A stretch of DNA of 64,000 nucleotides from CAYNEI01 sp964396185 (GCA_964396185.1 CAYNEI010000001.1:1-64000), one strand, 5' to 3'. Positions 8,411 through 17,321 are shown, counted from the first letter of the stretch. Made by a program: numbers and translations. The notes: a model not told the origin generated them from the sequence alone.

Positions 8411-11400
8411 CTAACTTGAAGGTTCCGCCTCGAGGGGGGTGCCGTCGACGATGCGGGTGCGCGGAACATCGTCCAACCTTCGCCCTGTGGTCCCGGGTTC
8501 GTCTGCCTCGGCTGGGTCCAGCGGGTAGAACAGCGGGACCACCAGCACCGTGACGAGGAACATGACGCCGATGGCCAGCACCGTGGCCACCATGGCCTTG
8601 GAAGCCGCGACGTTCTGGGTCTGGGTGAAGATGGCGAACGCACCGATGTCCGTGATCGCGCTGAACAGCACGGCCTTGCCAACGACACCGTAGACCTCCT
8701 CGCGGTCAGGGTTGTTGATCAGGTTCCACGTCATATGGATCGCGTAGTCCGACCCGATGGACGTGATGAAGACGGCTGGCAGCATCAGCGTGATGGCCAG
8801 ACCGATATCGAAGGCCGGCAGCACGCCTAGCCACCAGAGCCCGGTCAACCCCATCACCAGCGAGACCGTGGTCGTCGCCCGCAGGCTCTTGGTGAAGATC
8901 GCGGTGAGGAAGGCCAGGACCAGTCCGCTCACGATGCCCAGGTAGTTGAGCCACGGCAGCTCCTCGCTGATGAACAGGAAGTTGAGCGCGGTGTTCCCGA
9001 CGAAGGCAGGCTGGAGATCGTGTGGGCGCTGCCCTTCGACGGCCTCAACCGAGGCCCACACGTCGTCCCATGCAGCTTCTGCGTCCTCGAAGTCCCCGGT
9101 GGTGGTGGCCAGGGTCATGGTGGAGATGTTGTAGCCTGGGTGATCGACGAAGAGCGATGAGAACGTTCGCAGCGGGGACTCGAACATGGCGTCTAGCTCG
9201 CTGGTGATGGCCTCGCGCGTCTGGGGGTACTCGCTCGTTTCCGAGGCTGTGGGCCCCAACGGGGTCCCGATCAGGCCGCGCCTTAGCACCTCTGGCCCCG
9301 CGCTCTCGCCGCCGTCCTTGACACTGAGCCAGGTGCGCATGAGGAACGGCATGGTGCGCGAGGTGTCCAGGTTCAGGTTCGGCTTGTTGGCCATCTCGGC
9401 CTGGATCGCGTCGATGTAGCGATGGGCCTGGATGTCCGTGTTGTCGCCCTCGAAGACGATGATGTTGGTCTTGAGCTCGACGTTGCCCTGGTCCTCGAGA
9501 TCGTAGAACCCGGCGATGCCCTGCTCGTGCTCGATGCGCAGGGGGTCGTCTTCGGGGAAGTTCTTGGCGGGCTCGCCGAACTCCTCGATACCGAGCTTCT
9601 GGGTGCCGACCACCGCGCCGGCGGTGAGCAGGAGCACGAGCGCTGCGACGACGACGCGCTGCTTGGAGGCCGCGCCTGCCAGCTTGGCCATGAAGCCTGA
9701 GGGCTCGAACTTCTGGCCCATGGCATCGCTGCTCTTGGCCAGGGTCAACAGCGCTGGCATGAAGGTGATGGTGAGCATGTAGACCGAGGTGATGGCGATG
9801 GCTGCCAGCAACCCGAGCTGGGCCATGAGCAGGCTCGGGCTGATGGTCATGACCAGCAGGCCCGAGACGCTCGTGACCGTCGCGATGAACATGGCGAACC
9901 CGGCGAACGAGCCCGAGATGCGCAGCGCCTCCTCGTCGCTCTTGCCCTCTTGCTTGAGGTGGGCGAACTCGGTGACCTGGTGGATGGCGAAGTCGATGCC
10001 CGTGCCCAAGATGAGCGGGAGCACCGTGAGGTTGAGCGTGTTCAGCGGGATCCCGAAGTGGCCCATGAGCCCGTAGGTCCACACCGTCGAGGCCAACAGC
10101 GTTGATCCTGCGATGCCGATGGCGGTGAGGTTGCGGAAGGCGAAGTAGAGCGAGACGACGATGAAGCCGAAGATCAGCGGGAAGAGCGTGGTGAAATCCT
10201 CGCGCGCCAGCTCGGATTGATGGTGGTTGGCCACCGGAAGATCCACGGTGAACAGTGGCGGGTTGTCCTCGCCGAACACGCGCCATGTCGTGTCCCCGTC
10301 CTCGACCATCTCGACGTAGGTGTCGCGGAAGGCCAGCATGGAGCCCCCGATCTCCTGGCTGGTGGCCTCGCTGTCCGTGGAGACCAGGTAGAGCGAGGCG
10401 GTCTGATCGAAGCTCGGGTCGATCACCGGCGTGACCACGTCAGGGATCGCTCGCCACGTGAGGTCCTCGACCTGAGCGTACCGGGCCATCTCCTCCTGGC
10501 TCGTGCCTGGCAGCGAGAACGAGGATCTGGGCGCATCCTGGCCTCCTTCGATCGTCCAGTTGATCAGCTTGTAGAAGGACGGCATCCCGATGTTGTGGCG
10601 GATGGGCGTGTCATCCTCCTCAAGCAGGAGGGTGAAGAACTCGTCCAACGCGCGGACGTACACCTCGTCGGTGATGTTGTTGCAGTCGATCTCCGTGACG
10701 CGGCGGCGGTCCTGGTTCGGGTTCAGGCTGTCCCGCTGGCCGAGCACGCGGTGGCTGTCGCGCTCGCACTGGTCCGGGTTCTTCTGGAACTGGAGGGTGA
10801 CCTGCTGGGTGAAAGTCGACTTGAACTCCGTGGTGAGGTTCTGCGCGGCTGTCGTGTTGCCGTTGCCCCGCGGGAGCACGTCGGCCACGTCGACGTCCGT
10901 GGTGATCTTCGTGATCCCCATCCCCGTAGCCGCGGTGATCACGAGCACGGTGAAAACCACCGTGGCCGCGTTACGCGAGGACCAGAGCTGGATGCGCGAG
11001 ATGACGTTGCCCCGCGGGTCGCTGGCCTGGACGGTGCCCGCGGCCTGCGCCCGCGCGAGCGCTTGGGCCACGGCGAAGGCGGCCAAGCCGGCGATGAGGG
11101 CCCCGATGATGATCTTGAACACGAAGAAGCCCTGGCCTGTGATCCCGCTCGGATCCACGGCCCCCGGGATGTCGAGCTCAGCACCGATCTCGGCGAGAAG
11201 GAACCCGGTCATGCCGGCAAGCGCTGCACCGATGAAGGCCATGCCAGAGGCCCGCCAGAAGGAGAACTCGCTCCACGAGCGCGCCTCGGCATCCTCGTCG
11301 AGGGTCTCGGGGCGCTGGGCGCGCATCTTGCCGCGCTTGGTCAAGCTCCAGGTCAGCGCACCGGCCACGCTGGCCAAGAGCAACGTGATCAGGAAGGTCG

Positions 11401-11593
11401 AGATGGCCAGCTCGAGGCCAGCCACCTCGCTCTCGAGCACGGGTCGCTTCGTCCACTCAAGCCAATCGAAGGTGGCCCCGGTGACCACGTAGTAGCCCAA
11501 CACGGCATGCACGATGCCGGCGACGAGGGCGGCCGCCCCTCCGAACAACGCGGACCAAGAGAGGGCGTTGGGACGGTCCTCCTCGTGGGACAT
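8411..11593 (-). CDS. RND-superfamily (MMPL-type) membrane exporter with extra N-terminal helices
   Basis: A 1060-residue membrane protein of the RND superfamily, proton-driven exporters of lipids, hydrophobic compounds or sterol-like molecules. The core has the usual two halves: a first helix (AATVVFTVLVITAATG), a large extracytoplasmic loop, then five helices with the relay motif GTGIDFAIHQVTEF. The second half starts with VVVAALVLLLTAGAVVG and has the matching motif GSDYAIHMTWNL; both keep the intramembrane Asp. Before the core there are about 200 residues with four more membrane helices (near residues 12-35, 60-82, 113-133 and 155-180) not found in standard MMPL proteins. ATG 11593 is chosen because a TATA box (GCCTTTTATTCC on the minus strand) is centred 27 bases upstream. 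The substrate cannot be read from the sequence. Confidence 0.9.
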   Translation of the reverse strand: MSHEEDRPNALSWSALFGGAAALVAGIVHAVLGYYVVTGATFDWLEWTKRPVLESEVAGLELAISTFLITLLLASVAGALTWSLTKRGKMRAQRPETLDEDAEARSWSEFSFWRASGMAFIGAALAGMTGFLLAEIGAELDIPGAVDPSGITGQGFFVFKIIIGALIAGLAAFAVAQALARAQAAGTVQASDPRGNVISRIQLWSSRNAATVVFTVLVITAATGMGITKITTDVDVADVLPRGNGNTTAAQNLTTEFKSTFTQQVTLQFQKNPDQCERDSHRVLGQRDSLNPNQDRRRVTEIDCNNITDEVYVRALDEFFTLLLEEDDTPIRHNIGMPSFYKLINWTIEGGQDAPRSSFSLPGTSQEEMARYAQVEDLTWRAIPDVVTPVIDPSFDQTASLYLVSTDSEATSQEIGGSMLAFRDTYVEMVEDGDTTWRVFGEDNPPLFTVDLPVANHHQSELAREDFTTLFPLIFGFIVVSLYFAFRNLTAIGIAGSTLLASTVWTYGLMGHFGIPLNTLNLTVLPLILGTGIDFAIHQVTEFAHLKQEGKSDEEALRISGSFAGFAMFIATVTSVSGLLVMTISPSLLMAQLGLLAAIAITSVYMLTITFMPALLTLAKSSDAMGQKFEPSGFMAKLAGAASKQRVVVAALVLLLTAGAVVGTQKLGIEEFGEPAKNFPEDDPLRIEHEQGIAGFYDLEDQGNVELKTNIIVFEGDNTDIQAHRYIDAIQAEMANKPNLNLDTSRTMPFLMRTWLSVKDGGESAGPEVLRRGLIGTPLGPTASETSEYPQTREAITSELDAMFESPLRTFSSLFVDHPGYNISTMTLATTTGDFEDAEAAWDDVWASVEAVEGQRPHDLQPAFVGNTALNFLFISEELPWLNYLGIVSGLVLAFLTAIFTKSLRATTTVSLVMGLTGLWWLGVLPAFDIGLAITLMLPAVFITSIGSDYAIHMTWNLINNPDREEVYGVVGKAVLFSAITDIGAFAIFTQTQNVAASKAMVATVLAIGVMFLVTVLVVPLFYPLDPAEADEPGTTGRRLDDVPRTRIVDGTPLEAEPSS

Positions 11594-11613
11594 CGACCGA
11601 GCAGATTCCTCTT

Positions 11614-11625
11614 GGAATAAAAGGC
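11614..11625 (-). promoter_or_regulatory. TATA box for the RND exporter gene
   Basis: GCCTTTTATTCC on the minus strand, centred about 27 bases before the ATG at 11593; points to a leaderless transcript. Confidence 0.6.
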
Positions 11626-11929
11626 TTCATCGAGAGGACTCGTCCGATCCCTGGGATTCCCAGCCCCTGGCTCCCCCCGAATCCCGAGCCCTTGGGCTCA
11701 TGTGAGAGGGAACGCGGGCGACGCACCAATTTTGGGAGGCTGTGAAAAACGTTTCAGCGAGGCGCGCGCCCGCGCGACGCTCCGAATCGGGTTGCCTCAT
11801 TTATGCGTTTTCATCCGCCCCCACACGGTCCACCGGCTCCACCGGCGATGCGTTCCGGAACCCTTGAATACCGTCCCTTTCCCTTGTGGAGCTGGGTCGC
11901 GACCTACGTGGCCCAGGGATGGGATTCCT

Positions 11930-12841
11930 TTGGCATTCGACCGCAGCACGCTCGTGCTCCCTGACGGGAGCCACTTCCTCGAACACACGATCGAGACCAC
12001 AGGCGATGTGGTGCTCGGAGATCACGCGACCGTGGAGTACGGGATCTCGACCCCCCAGTCCATGTTCCTCGGCGATGGCGTGGAGATCGTCGGCGATCTC
12101 GTGGCCGGCGAGGACATCCGCATCGACGTCTTCTCCACGATCCACGGACAGATCAAAGCCAGTGGCTCCGCCTTCCTCGGCGAGGGCGTTCGCGTCACCC
12201 AGCGCTTGAGCGTGGACAAGGACCTGGACGTTGGCGACGAGGTGACCCTGGAGGCAGGCTTCGAAGCGCGCGGCTGGATCAACATCCGCAGCCCCATCCC
12301 CACCATCGTCTACCTCATGATCTTCCTCATGCAGATGATGCGCCAGGGCCGAAGCGAAGAGGTCCAGCGCGTGCTCGAGCAGCTCGAGGAAGCAGAGGAG
12401 ACCTTCCAGGTCTCCGACACCTTCCTCTTCGTGCCCGGCGGCTCACGCCTTGGCCTCCAGGAGAGCCTGGTCAAGGGCGGCATGCGAACGGGCACGGACT
12501 GCCGGGTGCTGGGCAACTTCCAGGTCGAGGACGACACCGTGCTCGGCCGGGGCACAGAGCTCCATGGCTCCCTTCGAGTCCAAGGCGGCGTGCGCCTTCG
12601 ACCCGGCGCGGTGGTCCACGGCGACATCGAGGCCTGGGACGAGGTGAGCCTCGGCGAGGAGGCTGTCGTCCACGGCCAAGTCTCGGCCAAGAGCGTGGAT
12701 ATCCGCCCGGGAGCCGAGGTGCGCGGCACGATCAAGGCGCCTGACGGGGTGCAGTTCCTCACCGAGGAGAGCCTCGAGATGGAGCGCAAGGTCCAGGACT
12801 TCAACGACGGCGTGCAGAAGGTCGGCGAGCTGCTCGACTGA
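11930..12841 (+). CDS. Bactofilin-like polymer-forming protein with a central hydrophobic segment
   Basis: A 303-residue protein built of two blocks of short beta-helix turns rich in the pattern GDxxxGxxVxxxGxVxA, typical of bactofilin-type polymer-forming domains (about residues 20-115 and 180-280). The blocks are separated by a hydrophobic stretch at 124-137 (TIVYLMIFLMQMM) and a charged, probably helical linker (RSEEVQRVLEQLEEAEE). Bactofilins assemble without nucleotide into filaments, usually on membranes, so a membrane-bound scaffold is a fair inference. The frame is open much further upstream (to 11702) but the extra part is Arg/Pro/Cys-rich and unlike the rest. TTG 11930 with GGGATGGG seven bases before it is the best start I see; TTG 11864 is possible. 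A TATA-like TTTATG at 11799-11805 would give a leader of about 100 bases. Confidence 0.75.
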   Translation: MAFDRSTLVLPDGSHFLEHTIETTGDVVLGDHATVEYGISTPQSMFLGDGVEIVGDLVAGEDIRIDVFSTIHGQIKASGSAFLGEGVRVTQRLSVDKDLDVGDEVTLEAGFEARGWINIRSPIPTIVYLMIFLMQMMRQGRSEEVQRVLEQLEEAEETFQVSDTFLFVPGGSRLGLQESLVKGGMRTGTDCRVLGNFQVEDDTVLGRGTELHGSLRVQGGVRLRPGAVVHGDIEAWDEVSLGEEAVVHGQVSAKSVDIRPGAEVRGTIKAPDGVQFLTEESLEMERKVQDFNDGVQKVGELLD

Positions 12842-12875
12842 CCGGCTCCATCGCCAGCCTCCGCCGGCCGGCAAC

Positions 12876-12885
12876 GCTTTTAGCC
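12876..12885 (+). promoter_or_regulatory. TATA box for ychF
   Basis: GCTTTTAGCC centred 28 bases before the ATG at 12908. Confidence 0.55.
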
Positions 12886-12907
12886 AGGGCCCCGCCTCCA
12901 GCGCGCC

Positions 12908-14098
12908 ATGGAGCTCGGGCTGGTCGGCAAGCCGAACGTTGGGAAGAGCACCCTGTTCGCCTCGGCCACCATGGCCCCTGTCGAGGCTGCCAACTACCCC
13001 TTCACGACCATCGAGGCCAACCGAGGCATGGGCTACGTGCGCGCCGAGTGTCCGCACGTCGAGCTCGGGCTGGAGGCTTGCGAACCGAACAACGCCCCCT
13101 GCCGCTCGGGCACGCGCTGGGTCCCGGTCGAGCTCACGGATGTGGCCGGCCTGGTCCCAGGGGCCCACGAGGGTCGCGGGCTCGGCAACAAGTTCCTCGA
13201 CGACGTGCGCCAGGCCGCAGCCCTGGTCCACGTCATCGATGCCGCAGGGGCAACCAACGCCGAGGGTGAGCCGGTTGACCCGGGCACGCATGATGCTCGC
13301 GAGGACATCGCGTTCCTCACCGACGAGGTGGAGCGCTGGCTGGCAGGCGTGCTCTGGAGGGACTTCGAGCGGGCCGCGCGCCGGGTCAAGGCGGGCACGG
13401 CCAAGACCGAGGACGTCATCCACGACCGGCTCTCTGGGTTGGGCGTGGCCCACCAGCACGTCGTACAGGCGCTTCGCGAGGTGGAGGTCGACGAGAGCGA
13501 GCCCACGGCCTGGAGCAAGGGGCACGTGCTCGAGATCGCGCGCGCCGTACGCCGGATCTCGCGTCCGGTCATCATCGCGGCCAACAAGGCCGATCTCGCC
13601 ACGGACGAACAGCTCGAGGCGCTCAAGGCCACAGGCGAGACCGTGGTGCCCACCTCAGCCGAGGCCGAGCTCGCCTTGCGGCGTGCGGCAGAGAAGGGCT
13701 TGATCGCCTACGAGCCAGGAGATGCTAGCTTCGAGATCCTGGGCGAGCCAGAAGCCAAGCAGCGTAAAGGTCTCGAGCTGATCCAGGAGCGGGTGCTCGA
13801 TCGCTTCGGGAGCACAGGCGTCCAGGCGGTGCTGGAGAAGGGCGTCTACGAGGTGCTCGATCGCATCGTGGTCTTCCCGGTGGAGGATGATTCCCACTAC
13901 ACGGATGGCGAGGGCAACGTCCTGCCCGATGCCTTCCTGGTCCCCAGGGGCACGACGGCGCGAGCCATGGCCTACCACGTACACACGGATCTGGGCGAGA
14001 ACTTCATCCGGGCGGTGGATGCGCGCACCCACCGAGCAGTGGCCGCCGACCACGAGCTCGAGCACCGTGATATCGTGCGCATCGTGGCCGACAACTGA
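12908..14098 (+). CDS. ychF: OBG-family P-loop NTPase, YchF type
   Basis: YchF/Ola1 proteins bind ATP in preference to GTP and associate with ribosomes and translation factors. The 396-residue protein starts directly with the G1 loop (VGKPNVGKST, residues 6-15). G3 is DVAGLVPGAHEGRGLGNKF, and a NKAD motif at the G4 position follows the alpha-helical insertion (about 140-190). The C-terminus is a TGS-like domain (DAFLVPRGTTARAMAYHVHTD). The archaeal subclass is recognisable by the longer CPH...CRSGTRW segment near residues 45-70 with conserved cysteines. The TATA box 28 bases upstream supports ATG 12908 and a leaderless message. It is isolated as a transcription unit. Confidence 0.95.
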   Translation: MELGLVGKPNVGKSTLFASATMAPVEAANYPFTTIEANRGMGYVRAECPHVELGLEACEPNNAPCRSGTRWVPVELTDVAGLVPGAHEGRGLGNKFLDDVRQAAALVHVIDAAGATNAEGEPVDPGTHDAREDIAFLTDEVERWLAGVLWRDFERAARRVKAGTAKTEDVIHDRLSGLGVAHQHVVQALREVEVDESEPTAWSKGHVLEIARAVRRISRPVIIAANKADLATDEQLEALKATGETVVPTSAEAELALRRAAEKGLIAYEPGDASFEILGEPEAKQRKGLELIQERVLDRFGSTGVQAVLEKGVYEVLDRIVVFPVEDDSHYTDGEGNVLPDAFLVPRGTTARAMAYHVHTDLGENFIRAVDARTHRAVAADHELEHRDIVRIVADN

Positions 14099-14130
14099 CC
14101 GGTACGGCGGTCTGCCACTTCCGCGGTCGG

Positions 14131-14697
14131 CTAGGCCTCGCCGATGTCCATCTCGAAGCTGAAACCCATGGCGTACGGCCGTGGGAGCATCCCCCAGCTG
14201 GAATCCCGGGTGACGCCTGAGACGAGGGGGCCCTCATCCATGGTCACTGTGGCGTAGCGCGCCCCGACAGGCACCGAGCCCAGCTCGTCGCCGTGCTCGT
14301 CGTCGTGGACCTCGCCCACGGCCTGGTAGTCCTCGTCGAAGAACTGGACCGAGAGATCGTAGTCCTGGCCGCCCGTGTCCAGGCCCTTGGCCAGGAAGGC
14401 GTAGTTCTTGCTGTGCACGATGCACGAGAGCTCCACGACGTAGGCATCGATCCCGTTGGCGTACTTCATCCGGTGGTTCAGCTCCGTCTGCTCGCCGATG
14501 ACGTGGACGAGCTCGCTTGCACGGAAGGTCTCGTCCAACGGCGTGGTGGCGGTGAAGTAGTCCTGTGTCTTCTGGCCAAGCACGCAGTCGTCGCTGGCCT
14601 CGCTGGCTGCCAGCGTGGTCCCCAGGGGGACCACAGCCAGCACCATGATGGCTGCGAGAAGGGCTATACGGGGTCGGGAACCGAGTAGTGGGATCAT
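14131..14697 (-). CDS. Secreted protein of unknown function
   Basis: 188 residues with a clear signal peptide (PRIALLAAIMVLAVVPLGTTLAAS). The mature part is acidic and has two Cys residues (in DDCVLG and LSCIVH) that could form a disulfide, and several beta-strand-like segments (YVVELSC, DYDLSVQFF, YATVTMDEG). I recognise no family. GTG at 14718 is open in frame, but the ATG at 14697 has GGAGG eight bases before it and places the signal peptide at the right distance from the N-terminus. An AT-rich CTTTTGAAC around 14740 on the minus strand could be the TATA box, giving a short leader carrying the GGAGG. This is one of the few first genes here that appear to use a leader. Confidence 0.7.
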   Translation of the reverse strand: MIPLLGSRPRIALLAAIMVLAVVPLGTTLAASEASDDCVLGQKTQDYFTATTPLDETFRASELVHVIGEQTELNHRMKYANGIDAYVVELSCIVHSKNYAFLAKGLDTGGQDYDLSVQFFDEDYQAVGEVHDDEHGDELGSVPVGARYATVTMDEGPLVSGVTRDSSWGMLPRPYAMGFSFEMDIGEA

Positions 14698-14718
14698 ACC
14701 GTCTTCCTCCGGTTGCAC

Positions 14719-15009
14719 TCCGGTCCGGCGGGGGGTTCAAAAGTCTTTCCGGGAGAGTCTGTCTGTCTCCCCCTCTCGTGACAACAGCGCCCGGCAGGCC
14801 GCCCACCAGGGGCGGAACCCAGGCGCTCTCCAGAGCGCGCGTTGATGGGCTGCGTTCTCCCGCGGCCGCAACCCAGGCGGTCGCCAGACCGCGCGTCAAC
14901 TCAGTGGTTCCCCGCCCCCAGACCACGCGTCGACGCGATGGTCCCCCGGGCGCCAGAGCGCTCGTTGAAGCGGTTGAAGCGATGGTCCGTTGCCTACCAG
15001 GCCACCCGG
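14719..15009. repeat. Gene-free stretch with four degenerate CCAGA-CGCGCGT repeats
   Basis: This 291-base gap between the secreted-protein gene and dphB holds no credible ORF. Its right half has four related blocks that begin CCAGASCRCGCGT (starting at 14830, 14884, 14918 and 14953) and mostly run into GATGGTCC or GTGGTTCC. Short hairpins such as GCTCTCCAGAGC and GGTCGCCAGACC start the blocks. Spacing is irregular (54, 34 and 35 bases), so this is not a CRISPR array. The left end holds the putative promoter of the secreted-protein gene. Confidence 0.5.
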
Positions 15010-15792
15010 CTAGGCGATGGGTTCCGCCAGCGTCTCGATCGCCTCGCGTTCGAACGCGCTGAGCTCCCCGGGGACGATGAGCGAGTGCATGGGCTCTCCG
15101 GAATCCAGCTCGCTGATCGCTTCGAGCGTGCCGCGGTAGACGGCTGCGTCCTCTCGGCCCGCGCGCGCGATGGCCAGGACCTCCGTGGAGGCCTTGAGCA
15201 CCTCATCCCCTCGCTTGTCGGCAAGCTCGAGGAGCACGCTGGCCCCTTCGGCTGCCGTCATGCACGTGCCGTCCTCCTGGATGTCCAGGAGCACGAGGGT
15301 GTGGAGGCCTGCCTTCAGGTTGGCCCGGATGGCGTCGTAGGGGCTCTCGGGGAAGTAGCCAGGCTGAGGCGTGACCAGCGTGGTGGTGCGCCCGAACTTG
15401 TAGTGGGACGTGCCAGCAAGCCCGGAGGCGGCAGTGAGGATGCTGGCTGCGAAGTGGATCTCCACAGCGATGCCCTCCTCTCGGGCTTGCATGCGCAGGG
15501 AGGTGTGGGTGGTGGCCGAGAGGGGATCGCCTGCCACCAGGAGGCAACAGCCTCCGTCCCGAGCGGCCTCGAGCAGGACATCGGCGTCCTCGACGGGCGC
15601 CCGGCCGAGCGGTTCGACGGAGCAGCCGAGGCGGTCTTCCAGCGCTTCGATGGGCTCGGGCGCGATGGCGGTGTAGGCCTCGAGGTAGACGTGGCTGGCG
15701 CGCTGGGCGGCCTCCAGGCCCGCGACAGGGATCCCGCCAGGGCCCAAGCCAAGCCCGACGAGGGCCAGCCAGGCGTCGCTCTCTTCCACCAT
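15010..15792 (-). CDS. dphB: Diphthine synthase
   Basis: Diphthine synthase methylates the modified histidine of elongation factor 2 using S-adenosylmethionine, one step in diphthamide synthesis. The 260-residue protein has the tetrapyrrole-methylase fold signature: N-terminal LALVGLGLGPGGIP, AGDPLSATTHTSLRMQA, the HFAASILTAASGLAGTSHYKFG core, and VTPQPGYFPESPYDAI followed by LHTLVLLDIQED. Length and motif order match archaeal DphB. The start ATG at 15792 has a TATA-like GGGGTTTAGGCC 28 bases upstream. It neighbours DUF454 divergently. Its target EF-2 is not in the window. Confidence 0.95.
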   Translation of the reverse strand: MVEESDAWLALVGLGLGPGGIPVAGLEAAQRASHVYLEAYTAIAPEPIEALEDRLGCSVEPLGRAPVEDADVLLEAARDGGCCLLVAGDPLSATTHTSLRMQAREEGIAVEIHFAASILTAASGLAGTSHYKFGRTTTLVTPQPGYFPESPYDAIRANLKAGLHTLVLLDIQEDGTCMTAAEGASVLLELADKRGDEVLKASTEVLAIARAGREDAAVYRGTLEAISELDSGEPMHSLIVPGELSAFEREAIETLAEPIA

Positions 15793-15935
15793 GGCCGGGC
15801 CATACGGCTTCTGGGCCTAAACCCCGAGCCTGGCTCGAAGGGGCCTCAGGGGCTGGGGTGGGTCGTCAGGGGCGGGGGTTGATATGTGGAGCAGCGACCG
15901 CTGGGGTTATCCCGCCAGCCCCCTGACCTGTTCCC

Positions 15936-16334
15936 ATGGGCCACGAGGAGCTCGACCCGATCCGCAAGGGGTTGCTCGTGGCGTGCGGCATCCTGAGCGT
16001 CGGTGTGGCGTTCCTCGGGATCGTTCTCCCGCTGCTGCCCACCACACCGTTCGTGCTCCTGGCGGCCTGGTGCTTCGCGCGCAGCTCCAAGCGCCTGCAC
16101 CGGTGGCTGCGCGAGCACCGGTGGTTCGGGGAGCCGCTTCGATCCTGGGAGGACCACCGCGCCGTCCCGCCCCGCACGAAGCGGTGGGCCATGGTGCTCG
16201 TGGCCGTCACGTTCCCGGTGGCGATCTACCTGGCCCCGCTGACCGAGGTGCAGATCGGGCTTGGCGTGCTAGCGCTGATCGCGCTCTTCAGCCTCTCCCG
16301 GCTCCCCACCCTGCCTCGCCCGGCGCCCGGTTAA
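15936..16334 (+). CDS. DUF454 (YbaN-like) inner membrane protein
   Basis: 132 residues with three to four membrane helices. The family signature is visible: KGLLVACGILSVGVAFLGIVLPLLPTTP, then FVLLAAWCFARSSKRLHRWL, the short amphipathic segment with RSWEDHRAVPPRTK, and a C-terminal hydrophobic hairpin. DUF454 proteins are small membrane proteins of unknown role. The next gene, trm5, begins 32 bases after its stop but has its own TATA-like element inside the gap region. Confidence 0.85.
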   Translation: MGHEELDPIRKGLLVACGILSVGVAFLGIVLPLLPTTPFVLLAAWCFARSSKRLHRWLREHRWFGEPLRSWEDHRAVPPRTKRWAMVLVAVTFPVAIYLAPLTEVQIGLGVLALIALFSLSRLPTLPRPAPG

Positions 16335-16366
16335 GCGGTCTGCTCCACCGTCGCTCAAGCACGAAG

Positions 16367-17245
16367 ATGATCGCGCCGAGAGCGCACGGTTCAAGGGGCA
16401 AGCCCTGCTTGCTGGCCGAGATGGCCGGCTCCTGGCGCGATGACGTGGACGCACCCGCCGCGGTGCGCGACCAACTCCCCCGCGGCTACGACTTGGTCGG
16501 CCACGTGGCCATCCTCCACCTCATCGACCCGCTCTCCAGCCTGGATCCCTCCCCCGGTTTCCAAGCCAGCGTGGCCGAAGCGCTCATCGAAGCCGTCCCT
16601 CCCGCGCGCACGGCCGCCATCGACCAGGGCGTGGAGGGCGAGCTCAGGACCCGGGCCATCCAGGTCATCGGCGGGGATCGCGAGCTCGTCACCGAGCACA
16701 AGGAGAACGGGTGCCGGCTCATCGTGGATCTGGAGACATGCTACTTCTCGCCCCGGCTGGCCGGCGAGCGGGCCCGCGTGGCCGAGCAGATCGAGCCAGG
16801 GGAGCGGGTGCTGGACATGTACTGCGGTGTGGGGCCGTATGCTGTGCTGGCGGCCAAGCAGGGGGCCAGCGTGGTCGCTGTGGATCTCAACCCCGCGGCT
16901 TCCAGGCTGGCCTGGCGCAACGCCAAGCGCAACAAGGTGGCCGACCGGGTGGACGTGGTCTGCGCGGACGGACAAGCCCTGGCCGATGGCAGCGGGCCCG
17001 TCTTCGACCACATCATCATGAACCTCCCCCACGATGCGCCCGCCCACCTCGGTGCTGCGCGCCAAGCCCTCAAGCCCGGGGGACGCATCCACCTGGGTGC
17101 GATGATCGACAAGGACGAGCACGAGCAGGCAGCGGCTGGCCTGGCCGAAGAGCATGGGCTCGCGTTGGCTGGCATCGTGCACGTGCGCAACTACAACCCG
17201 GCTGTGGGGCACTACTGCATCGAGCTGGACGGCCCAGCCGCGTGA
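16367..17245 (+). CDS. trm5: Trm5-like tRNA (guanine37-N1)-methyltransferase
   Basis: A class I methyltransferase of 292 residues. After an N-terminal domain (GYDLVGHVAILHL) comes the AdoMet-binding motif LDMYCGVGPYAVLAA, then VVAVDLNPAASRLAWRNAKRN, DGQALADGSGPVFDHIIMNLP and a C-terminal VRNYNPAVGHYCIEL. The order, and the NLP motif instead of NPPY, match Trm5, which makes m1G37 next to the anticodon and prevents frameshifting. The related Taw2 wybutosine enzyme shares this fold, so the exact specificity is not proved. The frame is open back to 15884, but that part is a shadow of DUF454; ATG 16367 has a TTAAG-containing TATA-like element about 35 bases before it and gives a normal N-terminus. 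Confidence 0.85.
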   Translation: MIAPRAHGSRGKPCLLAEMAGSWRDDVDAPAAVRDQLPRGYDLVGHVAILHLIDPLSSLDPSPGFQASVAEALIEAVPPARTAAIDQGVEGELRTRAIQVIGGDRELVTEHKENGCRLIVDLETCYFSPRLAGERARVAEQIEPGERVLDMYCGVGPYAVLAAKQGASVVAVDLNPAASRLAWRNAKRNKVADRVDVVCADGQALADGSGPVFDHIIMNLPHDAPAHLGAARQALKPGGRIHLGAMIDKDEHEQAAAGLAEEHGLALAGIVHVRNYNPAVGHYCIELDGPAA

Positions 17246-17312
17246 CGGCCTCTTGCGCAGCCACCTGCTACAGAGAGGTCGGCTGTGGCATCCTAGACGG
17301 CGGGGAGCAACA

Positions 17313-17321
17313 CATATTTAA
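17313..17321 (+). promoter_or_regulatory. TATA box of the AAA/DUF4143 ATPase gene
   Basis: CATATTTAA, the strongest TATA box of this region. The transcription start expected 25-28 bases downstream falls at the left edge of the 22-bp palindrome at 17341-17362. Confidence 0.65.

Noticed and set aside
11848..11964. 40-codon frame starting with ATG 11848 before the bactofilin-like gene
   Set aside because: It overlaps the chosen start in another frame, has no recognisable content, and would only be of interest as an upstream ORF; no support.
14830..14995. Possible CRISPR array
   Set aside because: The repeats are degenerate and irregularly spaced (54, 34 and 35 bases), with no equal spacers and no cas genes in the window.
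15884..16366. N-terminal extension of the trm5 frame
   Set aside because: It is an out-of-frame shadow of the DUF454 gene, Arg/Pro-rich, and lies upstream of the trm5 promoter element.
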